Source of the DNA: PALSA-693 sp963834725
Lineage (GTDB): Bacteria > Actinomycetota > Acidimicrobiia > Acidimicrobiales > Palsa-688
Length of the DNA stretch: 64,000 nucleotides
Reading direction: 5' to 3'
Assembly: GCA_963834725.1 (NCBI GenBank)
Contig: CAWICN010000001.1
Location: forward strand, 5,270,001-5,334,000
Shown: piece by piece, positions 8,352-16,315 of the stretch
Position numbering within the stretch: position 1 is the first letter of the stretch
How the letters are laid out: every line of letters begins with the position of its first letter
Position numbers and translations under genes: made by a program
The notes under the pieces: model-generated
Database searches by the model: none
What the model was told of the DNA's origin: nothing
The model's input: the letters and a program-made list of their open reading frames with translations, nothing else

Positions 8352-10640
8352 TCAGGTCGGGACGCCCACCCATACCGTGAGCCGTCCGTCCACCGCTCCG
8401 GCGACGACCGGCATCGACCCGAGGAACGCCACCCGGTCGAGATGAGCCGTCAGCTGTCCCTGCCAGACGGCGCTGGCCGTATCGACGTGCTGCCAGCCGT
8501 CGCCGGCGTCGGTCGTGACCCACAGACCGGAAGTGGGAGGCGGCGCAGCGGAGGGTAGGCTCGGATCCGGCGTGCCGGTGGCGGCGATCCAGACCGCGCC
8601 CGACCGGGCCACGTCGAGCGTCGGAAACGGCAGGTCGGTGCCGAACGGGTTGCCAGTCTGGCGAGTCCACGACCGACCTTGCGGCGAGGACCAGAACGCC
8701 GGCCCGACTCCGGTCTGGGGCGACGTGGCTGCTCCGAAGGCGTCGAATCCAGCCGGGTTGCCGGCGCCCGCAGCGGGGAGGGTGCTACAGCCCGTCATCG
8801 CATTGTCGCCACCGGGCGGCGCGGGCGGCGAGACCGGCACCGCCGTCCAGCGCACACCATCGCCCGACGCCCAGACCTGCGCCGTCTCGGTGCCGGCGGC
8901 GGAGCGGGCCCAACCTACGGCGACGACCTCGCCGCCGCTCGTGCAAACAGCGTTTGCTCCGTCTGACTCCGCCGTGGACCCGGCTTCGAGCGGTGTGCCG
9001 GCCTTCCAGGGCCGCCCGGCCGGATTGGTCCAGGCCATTGCCTGGAGCGTGCCGCCGGTCTGGCGCCATCCCACTGCAACCATGCCGCCCGGTGCGGCGG
9101 CGAGACCGGTGACCGTGGCACCGGCGAACACTCCGCCCGTGGCGATAGGACTCCAGCTGGTCGCGTTTTGCGAAGTGAGCAGCTCGGTGGACGAGCTGCC
9201 GGAACCGATGATCTGCCCCGGGGCCGTGATCTCGACAGCCACCGTCATGCCGGCGGCGGTGGCGACCAGACCGCTCGGCCGGGCTACGGGTTGGACGGCC
9301 CCAAATACGATCGGGTTGGAGGAGGGTTGCTCCCATCCCGTCGTGGCCCGATCGACCAGCACATGAGGTTGCCCGGGATCGTCGTCTGCGATGACGGTGG
9401 TCGAGCCGGATACGGCCAGCAAAGAAGCCTGCCATTGATCCGACGCCTCGGCCGCAGCGGGCAGCGTTTGCTCGGTCCAATGCAGCCCGTCTGTCGATCT
9501 CCAGAGCCGCTGCGCCGTCGGCCCACCCCCGACCGCAACGAGTGTGGTCGAGAGGCCCGTCGACGGGATGGCTCGGAGCGCCCGCACCATGGCGTCGGTC
9601 GCGTCAGGCTGCGTGCGACCGGCGAGGGCGAATGCGGTCGACGGCCGGCTCCAGCTGACGCCGTTCGGTGAAATCCACGATGCGGGTGCCCATCGCGATC
9701 CGGTCCAGGTTCCCCCGACGGCAACCAGCCCGGTACCGCTTACAGATGGCTCGCTCTGCAGTTGCGCCATGCCGGTGATGATGTGATCCCCCGGTCCCCC
9801 GAACCCGGACGGGGCCGCATTCACCCGACGCCAGTGGATGCCGTCACCCGACGACCACAGGGCCGCCTGGATGGAGGATCCGCTGTGAACCCAACCGCCG
9901 GCGAAGACGCCCTCGTTGGTGGTGGCCAGCAAAGTGTCGATATGCGGGTCATCGGCGGCCCCGATCAGCCGGTCCGCCCCGCTCAAGGTCGTCCAGTGCT
10001 GGCCGTCGGCGGAATACCACATGGCGAGGTGTCCGGCGGATGTCCCCGCCCCGATCAGGCCGAGTGGCCCGCTGGTGACCGCCGTCATCGCTGAATTGGG
10101 GGAGAGGAGGGCGGAGCTGCTCGCTTCGACGAAGGAGGCTCCCCCAGCCCGGGAGACCCACACCGCCGCCCGGCGATGCGTCGCCGGTCCGGCCGACCCG
10201 ACGATCACCGTGCCCTCCCGCCACGACGTAGCCGCGTTGACCTGGCTGTCGACCTTCGACGCCGTCAGCGGATCGGCCTGCCAGGAGGCGCCGTCGGCGG
10301 AGGTCCAGACAGTGGCGGTGCTTCCACCGTCGACAGTGAGGCGGGTGCCGGCGATGATCCACGGGGCCCGGCCCGACGGGGCCAGAACCGCAGTCAGCGT
10401 GCTCGAGGCGCCACCACCGATCGCCAGCGAGGGGCTGCTGTCTCGCGACCAGGTATACAACCCGACGTTGGGACCGGATGTCCCGGTCCCCTGGAGCGGG
10501 GTAGTGGGAGCTGTAGGGGCCGGAGCAGACGGAGCGGTCGGGCTACTCCCTCGGTGATGGCTGCCGCCGCAGCCGGCCAGCGCGAGAGCGACCACAAGGA
10601 CCACGAGCGGAGCCACCCTCGCGCTGGTCCTGGCGCGCAC
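8352..10640 (-). CDS. Secreted lipoprotein with repeated Asp-box (BNR-like) motifs
   Basis: A 762-residue protein of unknown function. Starting at the GTG at 10640, it has a short lipoprotein signal peptide: two early arginines, a hydrophobic core and the lipobox LAGC with the cysteine at residue 24. A Gly/Ser/Pro-rich linker follows. The mature part contains about nine motifs of the S-x-D/N-G-x-x-W type (for example SADGASW, SGDGIHW, SPNGVSW, STDGLHW, SGDGVRW), spaced 60-90 residues apart. These resemble Asp-boxes of beta-propellers. Longer N-terminal starts would overlap the upstream gene and spoil the signal peptide. No catalytic signature is visible, so it is probably a cell-surface binding or propeller protein. 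Confidence 0.75.
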   Translation of the reverse strand: MRARTSARVAPLVVLVVALALAGCGGSHHRGSSPTAPSAPAPTAPTTPLQGTGTSGPNVGLYTWSRDSSPSLAIGGGASSTLTAVLAPSGRAPWIIAGTRLTVDGGSTATVWTSADGASWQADPLTASKVDSQVNAATSWREGTVIVGSAGPATHRRAAVWVSRAGGASFVEASSSALLSPNSAMTAVTSGPLGLIGAGTSAGHLAMWYSADGQHWTTLSGADRLIGAADDPHIDTLLATTNEGVFAGGWVHSGSSIQAALWSSGDGIHWRRVNAAPSGFGGPGDHIITGMAQLQSEPSVSGTGLVAVGGTWTGSRWAPASWISPNGVSWSRPSTAFALAGRTQPDATDAMVRALRAIPSTGLSTTLVAVGGGPTAQRLWRSTDGLHWTEQTLPAAAEASDQWQASLLAVSGSTTVIADDDPGQPHVLVDRATTGWEQPSSNPIVFGAVQPVARPSGLVATAAGMTVAVEITAPGQIIGSGSSSTELLTSQNATSWSPIATGGVFAGATVTGLAAAPGGMVAVGWRQTGGTLQAMAWTNPAGRPWKAGTPLEAGSTAESDGANAVCTSGGEVVAVGWARSAAGTETAQVWASGDGVRWTAVPVSPPAPPGGDNAMTGCSTLPAAGAGNPAGFDAFGAATSPQTGVGPAFWSSPQGRSWTRQTGNPFGTDLPFPTLDVARSGAVWIAATGTPDPSLPSAAPPPTSGLWVTTDAGDGWQHVDTASAVWQGQLTAHLDRVAFLGSMPVVAGAVDGRLTVWVGVPT

Positions 10641-10651
10641 GGACGCGCCGA

Positions 10652-11017
10652 TCAGCGGTTGCTGAGGTGGATCCCGCCGTCGTCTCCGCCGCGCCGCTTG
10701 CGGCGCTGCCACCAGCGCCGGCCCGAGCGTGCGGCCTCCACTTCAGCCAGTATCTCGGGTCCGGCGGCGGTCACAATGGCGTCAGCCTCCTCGAGCACCG
10801 CGGCCACCGTCTCGGGCGGGTCGTCCGGTTCGTCCTCGACCCGGGGACGGCTGAGCGATCCGACCACAAAGGTGGCGTCGATTATGTCCCGTTGATAGCT
10901 GGGGCAGTTTTCCGGGCAGCGCCAGGGGGCTTCAGGCGCCAGGTTGAGAACGCAGAAGCGCGCCACCTCGCCGGTGTCATAGGTCCGGCTCTGGAAGTGC
11001 CGGCAGTCCTCACGCAT
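10652..11017 (-). CDS. Small four-cysteine protein, function unknown
   Basis: A 121-residue protein starting MREDCRHFQSRTYDTGEVAR. Four cysteines (residues 5, 22, 34, 38) are concentrated in the first 40 residues, spaced x16, x11 and x3, with an early histidine. This could bind zinc or an iron-sulfur cluster. The middle is acidic and the end is strongly basic (RRWWQRRKRRGG). I do not recognise the family. It ends 11 bp before the GTG of the lipoprotein gene and probably shares its transcript. It diverges from the MarR-family gene. Confidence 0.65.
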   Translation of the reverse strand: MREDCRHFQSRTYDTGEVARFCVLNLAPEAPWRCPENCPSYQRDIIDATFVVGSLSRPRVEDEPDDPPETVAAVLEEADAIVTAAGPEILAEVEAARSGRRWWQRRKRRGGDDGGIHLSNR

Positions 11018-11104
11018 GGTCACCGGTCCATGGTGGCAAATCGAAACGGCGTTGCGGGGGTCAGCGACATCCGCAAGACCGACGTCGTGGATACACTGCC
11101 CGCG

Positions 11105-11536
11105 ATGGCGGTCACCACCGCACCGACACTCGAGAGTCAGCTTCGCCTCGTGGTGTTGCGTCTTTCGCGCCGTCTCCGGCAACAGACCGCCGGCGACGTG
11201 ACCGCGTCGCAGATCTCTGCGCTCGCGACTATCGCCAAGCACGGCGAGGTTTCACTCGGTGAGTTGGCCGCCATCGAGCGGATCGCACCCCCATCCATGA
11301 CCCGTATCGCCGCCCGGCTCGAAGAACAGGGGTTGGTCGAGCGGCGCGTCGACGCCTCAGACCGGCGGGTGGCCAGGGTGGCGGTGTCGCCGGCAGGCGA
11401 GGCGCTCCTGGCTGAGACCCGCACCCGCCGGGATGCCTTCCTGGCCGGCCGGCTGCAGGAGTTCACCCCCCAGGAGCAGGCCCAGTTGGCCGCAGCGGTA
11501 CCCTTGCTGGAGCGAATGGCGTCCGAGGGCGCCTGA
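11105..11536 (+). CDS. MarR-family transcriptional regulator
   Basis: A 143-residue winged-helix repressor-type protein. Helix-turn-helix region: LATIAKHGEVSLGELAAIERIAPPSMTRIAARLEEQGLVER. Wing: VDASDRRVARVAVSPAGEALL. This is the standard MarR layout and length. It diverges from the four-cysteine gene across about 90 bp, which is the likely place for its operator. It converges on the acetoacetyl-CoA synthetase gene. The ligand is unknown. Confidence 0.88.
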   Translation: MAVTTAPTLESQLRLVVLRLSRRLRQQTAGDVTASQISALATIAKHGEVSLGELAAIERIAPPSMTRIAARLEEQGLVERRVDASDRRVARVAVSPAGEALLAETRTRRDAFLAGRLQEFTPQEQAQLAAAVPLLERMASEGA

Positions 11537-11579
11537 GTCGCGTGAGTGGGCTGGCGCGCCCACGAAGGGTTCGACGCGC

Positions 11580-13628
11580 TCAGGTCCAGGTCGGGCGGGC
11601 TCGATCAGCCGCCAGGGCCGTGAAGGGTTCCAGGCTCTCAGGATCCGCGACTGACGCCACCGTCAGGGCCTCGGCGATCGGGGCGCCCGACAGGATCCTC
11701 TTGATCGGAACCTCCAGTTTCTTCCCCGAGAGCGTGCGAGGGACCGCCGGGACGGCGACGATCCGGTCGGGGACGTGCCGGGGCGACAGCTCTCGCCGCA
11801 GGGCATCCTTGAGGCGGCCCTCCAGCTCGTCGAACATGGCTCTCGCGGCCTCTCGGACCACCACGAACAGCCACACCTCTCCCGGTCCGCCCCCCGGATC
11901 CTCGAGGTGCACCACCAGGCTGTCGGCGACCTCGTTGAAGCCCTCGACCACGTCGTAGAACTCGGCGGTGCCGATGCGCACCCCGCCCCGATTCAGTGTC
12001 CCGTCCGAACGCCCGGTAATGATGCACGTGCCACGGGCGGTCAGGGTGGCCCGGTCGCCGTGCGCCCACACCTCCGGGAAGCGCTCGAAGTAGGCGGCGT
12101 GGTAGCGGCGCCCGCCTGCGTCACCCTCACCCCTGGAACCGACGGCTTCGCCCCAGAAGCCGACCGGCATTGAGGGCAGCGGCGCCGTCAGGACAAGTTC
12201 GCCTTCCTCTCCGACGATGGTCCGCCCCTCGTCGTCGAAGACCTCGACGGCGGCACCCAGGCACCGGCAGGAGATCTCGCCGGCCCACACCGGGTGCAGG
12301 GGGCTGCCGCCGACGAACCCGGTGCACACGTCGGTTCCGCCGCTCAACGAGGCGAGCAGCACGTCGGAGGCGACCGCCTCGTAGACCCAGCGGGCTGCGG
12401 CCGCCGGCAGCGGCGAGCCGGTCGAGCCCAGCGTCTGCAGCTTCCCGAGGTCGTGGCCGGTGCCCGGTCGCAGCCCCCCCTTCATGCCGGCGACGAGGTA
12501 CCCCGCCCCGACGCCGCCGCAGGTGGTCGCGGTTTCGGCCATGATGGCCCAGAGCGCATCGGGCTCGGGCCAGGAGGGGTTGCCGTCGAAAGTGACCACG
12601 GCGGAGCCCACCAGGAGCCCCGACATGCAGAAGTTCCACATCATCCAGCCGGTGGTCGTGTACCAGAAGAACCGGTCGTCCGGGCCGAGGTCGAAATGCA
12701 GGCCGAGGACCTTGGCATGCTCCAGCAGGATCCCGCCGTGCCCGTGGACGATGGGTTTTGGCTTGCCCGTGGTACCCGATGAGAAAAGGACGTAGAGCGG
12801 GTGGTCGACGGTCACCGGCGCGAACCGCAGCGGGGCGGGCTCGCTGGTGAGCTCCGCCCATGAGGTCCAACCAGCAGGGACGCCACCATCGGGGTGCAGA
12901 TAGTCCATCCAGATGGCTCGGTCGAGCGTGGGTAGCCCGGCCCGAATGGCCTCGTTCTCGTCCCGCCGCTCGATCGTTCGCCTGCCGTAGCGATAGCCGT
13001 CGATGGCGAGCAGCACGACCGGGTCGACCTGGGCGAGGCGGTCGAGGACCCCGGTCACGCCCATCTCCGGGGCGCAACAGGTCCAGATCGCGCCGAGGCT
13101 CGCACAGGCGAGCATGGCGGCCAGTGTCTCGGGAATGTTGGGCAGGTAGGCGGCGACCCGGTCCCCTAAGCCCACACCTGCGGCCTCGAGACCTCGCCGG
13201 ATGCGGGCGACCAGGTCGGTCAGCGCGCCCCACGTCAGGTCGAGGTCGGGACGGGTCTGCGACCGGCCGATCACGGCGATGGCGCCCGGATCGGCGCGGC
13301 GGGGTTCGCCTTCCGCCGGGGCGGCAACAGTGAGCGAGAGGGCCCGCTCGGCGTAGTTGAGCCGTCCTCCGCCGAACCAACGGGCTCCGGAGACGTCGGC
13401 GCCCCGTCGTTGCAGATCGAACTCGGGCGGGTGGTGCCAGGTGACGCCGAACTCCTCGGCCACCGACCGCCAGAAGGCCCCGGCCGTGTCGGCGGCTACC
13501 GACCATCGCCAGGCCGTGTCGTAGTCGTCGAAGCCCTGTCGGTTGAGGTAGTGGCGCAGGTGGGACGCAGCCTGCCGGCGCTCGTCGGGCACCCAGAGCA
13601 ACTCCGGGGCGGAACCGGGCGCCGTCAT
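11580..13628 (-). CDS. aacS: Acetoacetyl-CoA synthetase (acetoacetate--CoA ligase)
   Basis: A 682-residue ANL-superfamily enzyme that activates acetoacetate with ATP and CoA, feeding ketone or polyhydroxybutyrate carbon into acetyl-CoA. The family N-terminus ELLWVPDERRQAASHL and the core WFGGGRLNYAERAL are typical of this subgroup. The adenylation motif LFSSGTTGKPKPIVHG is followed by YTTTGWMMWN and the C-terminal SGKKLEVPIKRIL with the catalytic lysine. The length matches the family (about 650-690). Its upstream region holds a 9-bp tandem repeat. Confidence 0.92.
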   Translation of the reverse strand: MTAPGSAPELLWVPDERRQAASHLRHYLNRQGFDDYDTAWRWSVAADTAGAFWRSVAEEFGVTWHHPPEFDLQRRGADVSGARWFGGGRLNYAERALSLTVAAPAEGEPRRADPGAIAVIGRSQTRPDLDLTWGALTDLVARIRRGLEAAGVGLGDRVAAYLPNIPETLAAMLACASLGAIWTCCAPEMGVTGVLDRLAQVDPVVLLAIDGYRYGRRTIERRDENEAIRAGLPTLDRAIWMDYLHPDGGVPAGWTSWAELTSEPAPLRFAPVTVDHPLYVLFSSGTTGKPKPIVHGHGGILLEHAKVLGLHFDLGPDDRFFWYTTTGWMMWNFCMSGLLVGSAVVTFDGNPSWPEPDALWAIMAETATTCGGVGAGYLVAGMKGGLRPGTGHDLGKLQTLGSTGSPLPAAAARWVYEAVASDVLLASLSGGTDVCTGFVGGSPLHPVWAGEISCRCLGAAVEVFDDEGRTIVGEEGELVLTAPLPSMPVGFWGEAVGSRGEGDAGGRRYHAAYFERFPEVWAHGDRATLTARGTCIITGRSDGTLNRGGVRIGTAEFYDVVEGFNEVADSLVVHLEDPGGGPGEVWLFVVVREAARAMFDELEGRLKDALRRELSPRHVPDRIVAVPAVPRTLSGKKLEVPIKRILSGAPIAEALTVASVADPESLEPFTALAADRARPTWT

Positions 13629-13656
13629 GATTGCCGGCGTGACCGACCGGTGCTGA

Positions 13657-13737
13657 TCGGGCCGGTCGTGATGGTCGGGCCGGTCGGGCCGGTCGTGATG
13701 GTCGGGCCGGTCGGGCCGGTCGGGCCGGTCGTGGTCA
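13657..13737. repeat. 9-bp tandem repeat upstream of aacS
   Basis: Nine 9-bp units begin about 30 bp upstream of the aacS start. Two unit types alternate in the order A B A A B A A A B, where A is TCGGGCCGG and B is TCGTGATGG (last B copy degenerate). On the minus strand a frame through it would read Gly-Pro-Thr and Ile-Thr-Thr triplets, but I do not regard that as a gene. Confidence 0.85.
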
Positions 13738-13867
13738 AGCCGTTCAGCCCGTTCGACACCCTGGGCCCGGGCCGCGGCCGGGGCTGCTGCCGCCCGACAA
13801 ACACCCAGCTAGTTGAGTTTCGGAGCACGTAATGCTGCTTGTGACATATGTCTCTTGACCCCCGCGG

Positions 13868-13961
13868 GGAGGATACCCCACAATGGAAATCGCTCGGGGC
13901 GGCCTCCCCCCTCGCCCCTTGAGCCTCACGAAGGACCGGCATCCCCCCGCCGGTCCTTCGT
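13868..13961 (+). ncRNA. 6C-type actinobacterial small RNA (probable)
   Basis: Two consecutive hairpins, each with exactly six cytosines in the terminal loop, are the defining feature of the actinobacterial 6C RNA motif. Hairpin 1 spans 13893-13923: a CTC/GAG base, then GGGGCGG pairing with TCGCCCC, loop C-run 13906-13911. Hairpin 2 spans 13928-13961: a 13-bp perfect stem ACGAAGGACCGGC/GCCGGTCCTTCGT with loop C-run 13943-13948. Hairpin 2 could also act as the terminator, although no T-run follows. Upstream GGGGAGGATACCCC may form a small extra stem. The 5' end is approximate and no promoter was identified. The family is known from Streptomyces and Mycobacterium. The call here rests on the secondary structure drawn by eye. 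Confidence 0.75.
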
Positions 13962-13994
13962 CGCGCCCGGGGCCGGCGCCCGGGGAACGGGTAG

Positions 13995-14090
13995 GCCGGG
14001 CCCAGGTCGCCGGCGGGGGCCGGGAAGGGGTCGGCCGATCCAGGTCGCAAGCCGCGGGGGAGGGGCGGGCCGGGCCCAGGTCGCCGGCGG
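13995..14090. repeat. Two identical 22-bp direct repeats in a GC-rich block
   Basis: The same 22 bases, centred on GGGCCCAGGTCGCC, occur at 13995-14016 and 14069-14090. A degenerate third copy (GCCCGGGTCGCCGGCGG) lies near 14111-14127. They are located downstream of the 6C RNA and upstream of the channel gene, with no coding frame I can support. Confidence 0.75.
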
Positions 14091-14180
14091 CCGCGGGGAG
14101 ATGTGGGCGAGCCCGGGTCGCCGGCGGGGAACGGCGCCCTGACTCTACCTTTTGGACCCGGGCCCGACTTTTGGAGCGAA

Positions 14181-14199
14181 AAGTACACAGCATGTACTT
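14181..14199. promoter_or_regulatory. Inverted repeat, possible operator upstream of the K+ channel gene
   Basis: AAGTACA and TGTACTT form perfect 7-bp arms around a 5-bp spacer, in a comparatively AT-rich stretch about 155 bp before the channel start. The dyad shape suits a dimeric regulator. No regulator is assigned. Confidence 0.4.
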
Positions 14200-14355
14200 C
14201 ATTGCCCAAAGGTCAGCGAAAGTTCCAAGAGTCGCGAGCCGGGGGTCCGGCCACCGGGCGCTGAACTCACCAGATCCCGGACGCCGAATTCAGCAGGTCC
14301 CCGACCCGCGGTGCTGTAGCCCTTCACCGAGAAGAACCTGGCGTCACAATGTGGT

Positions 14356-15483
14356 ATGGCCCGAAGCCCGACTCGCAGAAAGCGCAGGCGGGGCTTCGAC
14401 CCGCACCGCCGGCTGTATGTCGGGATCACCGGGCTGTTCCTGGTGATCGTCAGCGGGACGGTCGGCTTCATCGGGTTCGGCATGGACTTCCTCGACGCCC
14501 TGTTCCAGACGGTGATCACCGTGGCCACCGTTGGCTTCGGCGAGGCCCAACCCTTCAATACAGGCGAGAAGGTCTTCACGATCTTTTTGATCCTCGTCGG
14601 TGTCGCGGTGGCGGCCTACACCTTCGGCGTCGCCATCGACACCTTCGTCGAGGGCTATCTCGGTGGCACCTACAGGAGGCGCAGGATGGAACGCGAGATC
14701 AACGCCATGCGGGGCCACGTGATCCTGTGCGGATGGGGCCGGGTCGGTCAGGCCATCGCCCGCCACCTCCTGTCGTCCGAAGCCGACCTCGTCGTGGTCG
14801 ATGCATCCTCCGACCGCCTCGCGACCGTCAGCATGCCCTACATCCAGGGTGACGCCACGGACGAGGCCGTGCTGCGAGCCGCCGGCATCGAGCGCGCCCG
14901 GGTGCTGGTCACCGCCCTCAACACCGACGCCGACAACCTCTACGTGACGCTCACGGCTCGCTCGATGGCCTCACGGCTGTTCATCGTGTCCCGGGCGGCG
15001 ACGGAACCAGCCGTAGCCAAGCTGGTGTATGCGGGCGCGGACCGGGTGGTCAACCCGCAGGATCTCGGCGGGGCCCGCATGGCCGCCTTCGCGGTCCAGC
15101 CGCACGTAGCGGAGTTTCTCGACGTGGTCATGCACGATGGCAGCCTCCAGTTCCGGCTGGAGGAGGTGGAAGTCCCGGTCGACTCGCCGCTGGCCGGCGA
15201 GACGCTTCGCAGCGCGCGCGTGCACGACCGGACCGGGACCCTGGTTCTCGCCATGCGCCAACCCGACCGGGAGTTCCGGACCAACCCACCGCCGACCGCG
15301 GAAATTGTAGGGGGAGAGGTTCTCATCGTCATCGGCGACGCCGAACAAGTGGGCGCCCTCCGGTCGCTGGCGCTGGGTGACATCGAGGTGAGGGGCGAGC
15401 CGCAGCCTGGGCGCACCCCGAGAGGCGGGTCCCCGCCGGCGCGAGCGGATGGCCTTCGGACGGGACAAACCGACCAGGGCTGA
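14356..15483 (+). CDS. Two-TM potassium channel with RCK (TrkA-N/TrkA-C) domains
   Basis: A 375-residue ion channel subunit of the MthK type. Residues 1-20 are basic. TM1 is LYVGITGLFLVIVSGTVGF. A pore helix with selectivity filter TVATVGFGE (TVGYG variant with Phe) follows, then TM2 FTIFLILVGVAVAAYTFGV. The cytoplasmic RCK_N Rossmann domain begins GHVILCGWGRVGQAIARHLL, and RCK_C lies around VPVDSPLAGETLRSARV to GGEVLIVIGDAEQV. It probably forms tetramers in the inner membrane and is gated by a ligand such as Ca2+ or nucleotide. Its 3' end lies directly before the SOS box of imuA'. Confidence 0.9.
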   Translation: MARSPTRRKRRRGFDPHRRLYVGITGLFLVIVSGTVGFIGFGMDFLDALFQTVITVATVGFGEAQPFNTGEKVFTIFLILVGVAVAAYTFGVAIDTFVEGYLGGTYRRRRMEREINAMRGHVILCGWGRVGQAIARHLLSSEADLVVVDASSDRLATVSMPYIQGDATDEAVLRAAGIERARVLVTALNTDADNLYVTLTARSMASRLFIVSRAATEPAVAKLVYAGADRVVNPQDLGGARMAAFAVQPHVAEFLDVVMHDGSLQFRLEEVEVPVDSPLAGETLRSARVHDRTGTLVLAMRQPDREFRTNPPPTAEIVGGEVLIVIGDAEQVGALRSLALGDIEVRGEPQPGRTPRGGSPPARADGLRTGQTDQG

Positions 15484-15493
15484 ACAGGATGGC

Positions 15494-15513
15494 AAGCGAA
15501 CACACGTTCGCTT
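15494..15513. promoter_or_regulatory. LexA (SOS) box of imuA'-imuB
   Basis: The perfect 20-bp palindrome AAGCGAACACACGTTCGCTT contains the actinobacterial LexA core CGAAC-N4-GTTCG. It lies 30 bp upstream of the imuA' start and overlaps a plausible -35 (TTCGCT). TAAGAT at 15531-15536, 18 bp further on, is a plausible -10. That would make the transcript leaderless or nearly so and place LexA directly over the promoter. Confidence 0.88.
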
Positions 15514-15542
15514 CCCGGCTGGTTCCTCGCTAAGATGCCGCC

Positions 15543-16286
15543 ATGGAAGAAGTGGCCTCCCCGCGACGATTGCCAGACCTGCGGTTGGCCGGCGCTCATG
15601 GCCGGCCGGTGGCCACGGCCGACACCCGGGTCCTGGAGGTTCCGGGAGCGCTGGGGGCGCTGCTGGAAGGGGGCCTTCGCCGGGGTAGCACGCTGGTCAT
15701 CGGTTCCCGGGCGGGTGGTGTCTCACTGGCCCTGGCTCTGGCGGGTGCAGCCACCGGGGAGGGGGCATGGGCGGCCGCAGTGGGGCTGCCGTCCCTGGGA
15801 TTGCGCGCTGCCGCCGAGCTCGGAGTCAGGCTGGAGCGGCTGGCCCTGGTGCCGGCTCCGGGGGAGCGCTGGCCTGTTGTGGTCGCAGCCCTGCTCGACG
15901 GTATGGATCTGCTCCTCCTCGGGCTGCCCGCCCCGGTCAGGTCCCCTGACGCCCGCCGGATAGTCGCACGGACGCGGGAGCGGGGAACGGTGCTGGTGGT
16001 GCTCGAGCCCTTCGGATCGCGGTGGCCGGAGGGGCCGGACCTGCGCTTGTCGGTAGCCGACGCCAGGTGGGAGGGGCTGGGATGCGGGCACGGCCATCTT
16101 CGTCGCCGCCGGCTGGACGTGCTCGTGAGCGGACGGCGAGCAGCCACCCGGGAGCGGCACGTCACGTTGTGGTTACCGGGCGAGACAGCCACTCCGTCCC
16201 CGCTGCTCCCACACGAGGGGTGGAACGGGGCCAAGCCCCCGTCGGTGGCCGGTACGCCCGAACTCCCTGTCTCCCGGGTCAGCTGA
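15543..16286 (+). CDS. imuA': ImuA'-like RecA-fold SOS mutagenesis accessory protein
   Basis: A 247-residue protein in the position and with the layout of the actinobacterial ImuA' mutasome subunit, a RecA-like partner of ImuB and DnaE2 in damage-induced translesion synthesis. A degenerate Walker-like loop, LVIGSRAGGVSLALALAG, is visible near residue 55, and LDGMDLLLLGLP resembles a Walker B strand. Sequence similarity to RecA is weak, as is usual for the family. The identification leans on the LexA box immediately upstream and on imuB starting 29 bp downstream. Confidence 0.8.
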   Translation: MEEVASPRRLPDLRLAGAHGRPVATADTRVLEVPGALGALLEGGLRRGSTLVIGSRAGGVSLALALAGAATGEGAWAAAVGLPSLGLRAAAELGVRLERLALVPAPGERWPVVVAALLDGMDLLLLGLPAPVRSPDARRIVARTRERGTVLVVLEPFGSRWPEGPDLRLSVADARWEGLGCGHGHLRRRRLDVLVSGRRAATRERHVTLWLPGETATPSPLLPHEGWNGAKPPSVAGTPELPVSRVS

Positions 16287-16315
16287 GTGGTCTGGACCGC
16301 TGAGGCGCGTTGACG

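Larger units (their letters stand above)
13629..14355. other. Long intergenic region between aacS and the K+ channel gene
   Basis: About 727 bp without a protein gene I can support. From left to right it holds a 9-bp tandem array next to the aacS start, a probable 6C small RNA on the plus strand, two identical 22-bp copies in an extremely GC-rich block, and a 7-bp inverted repeat upstream of the channel gene. Each is annotated separately. Confidence 0.75.

Noticed and set aside
13625..14209. Minus-strand open frame with collagen-like Gly-Pro-Thr triplets whose stop overlaps the aacS start
   Set aside because: The triplets come from the 9-bp array. The rest is GC-rich low complexity without a domain, it lies antisense to the 6C RNA, and no good start signal was seen.
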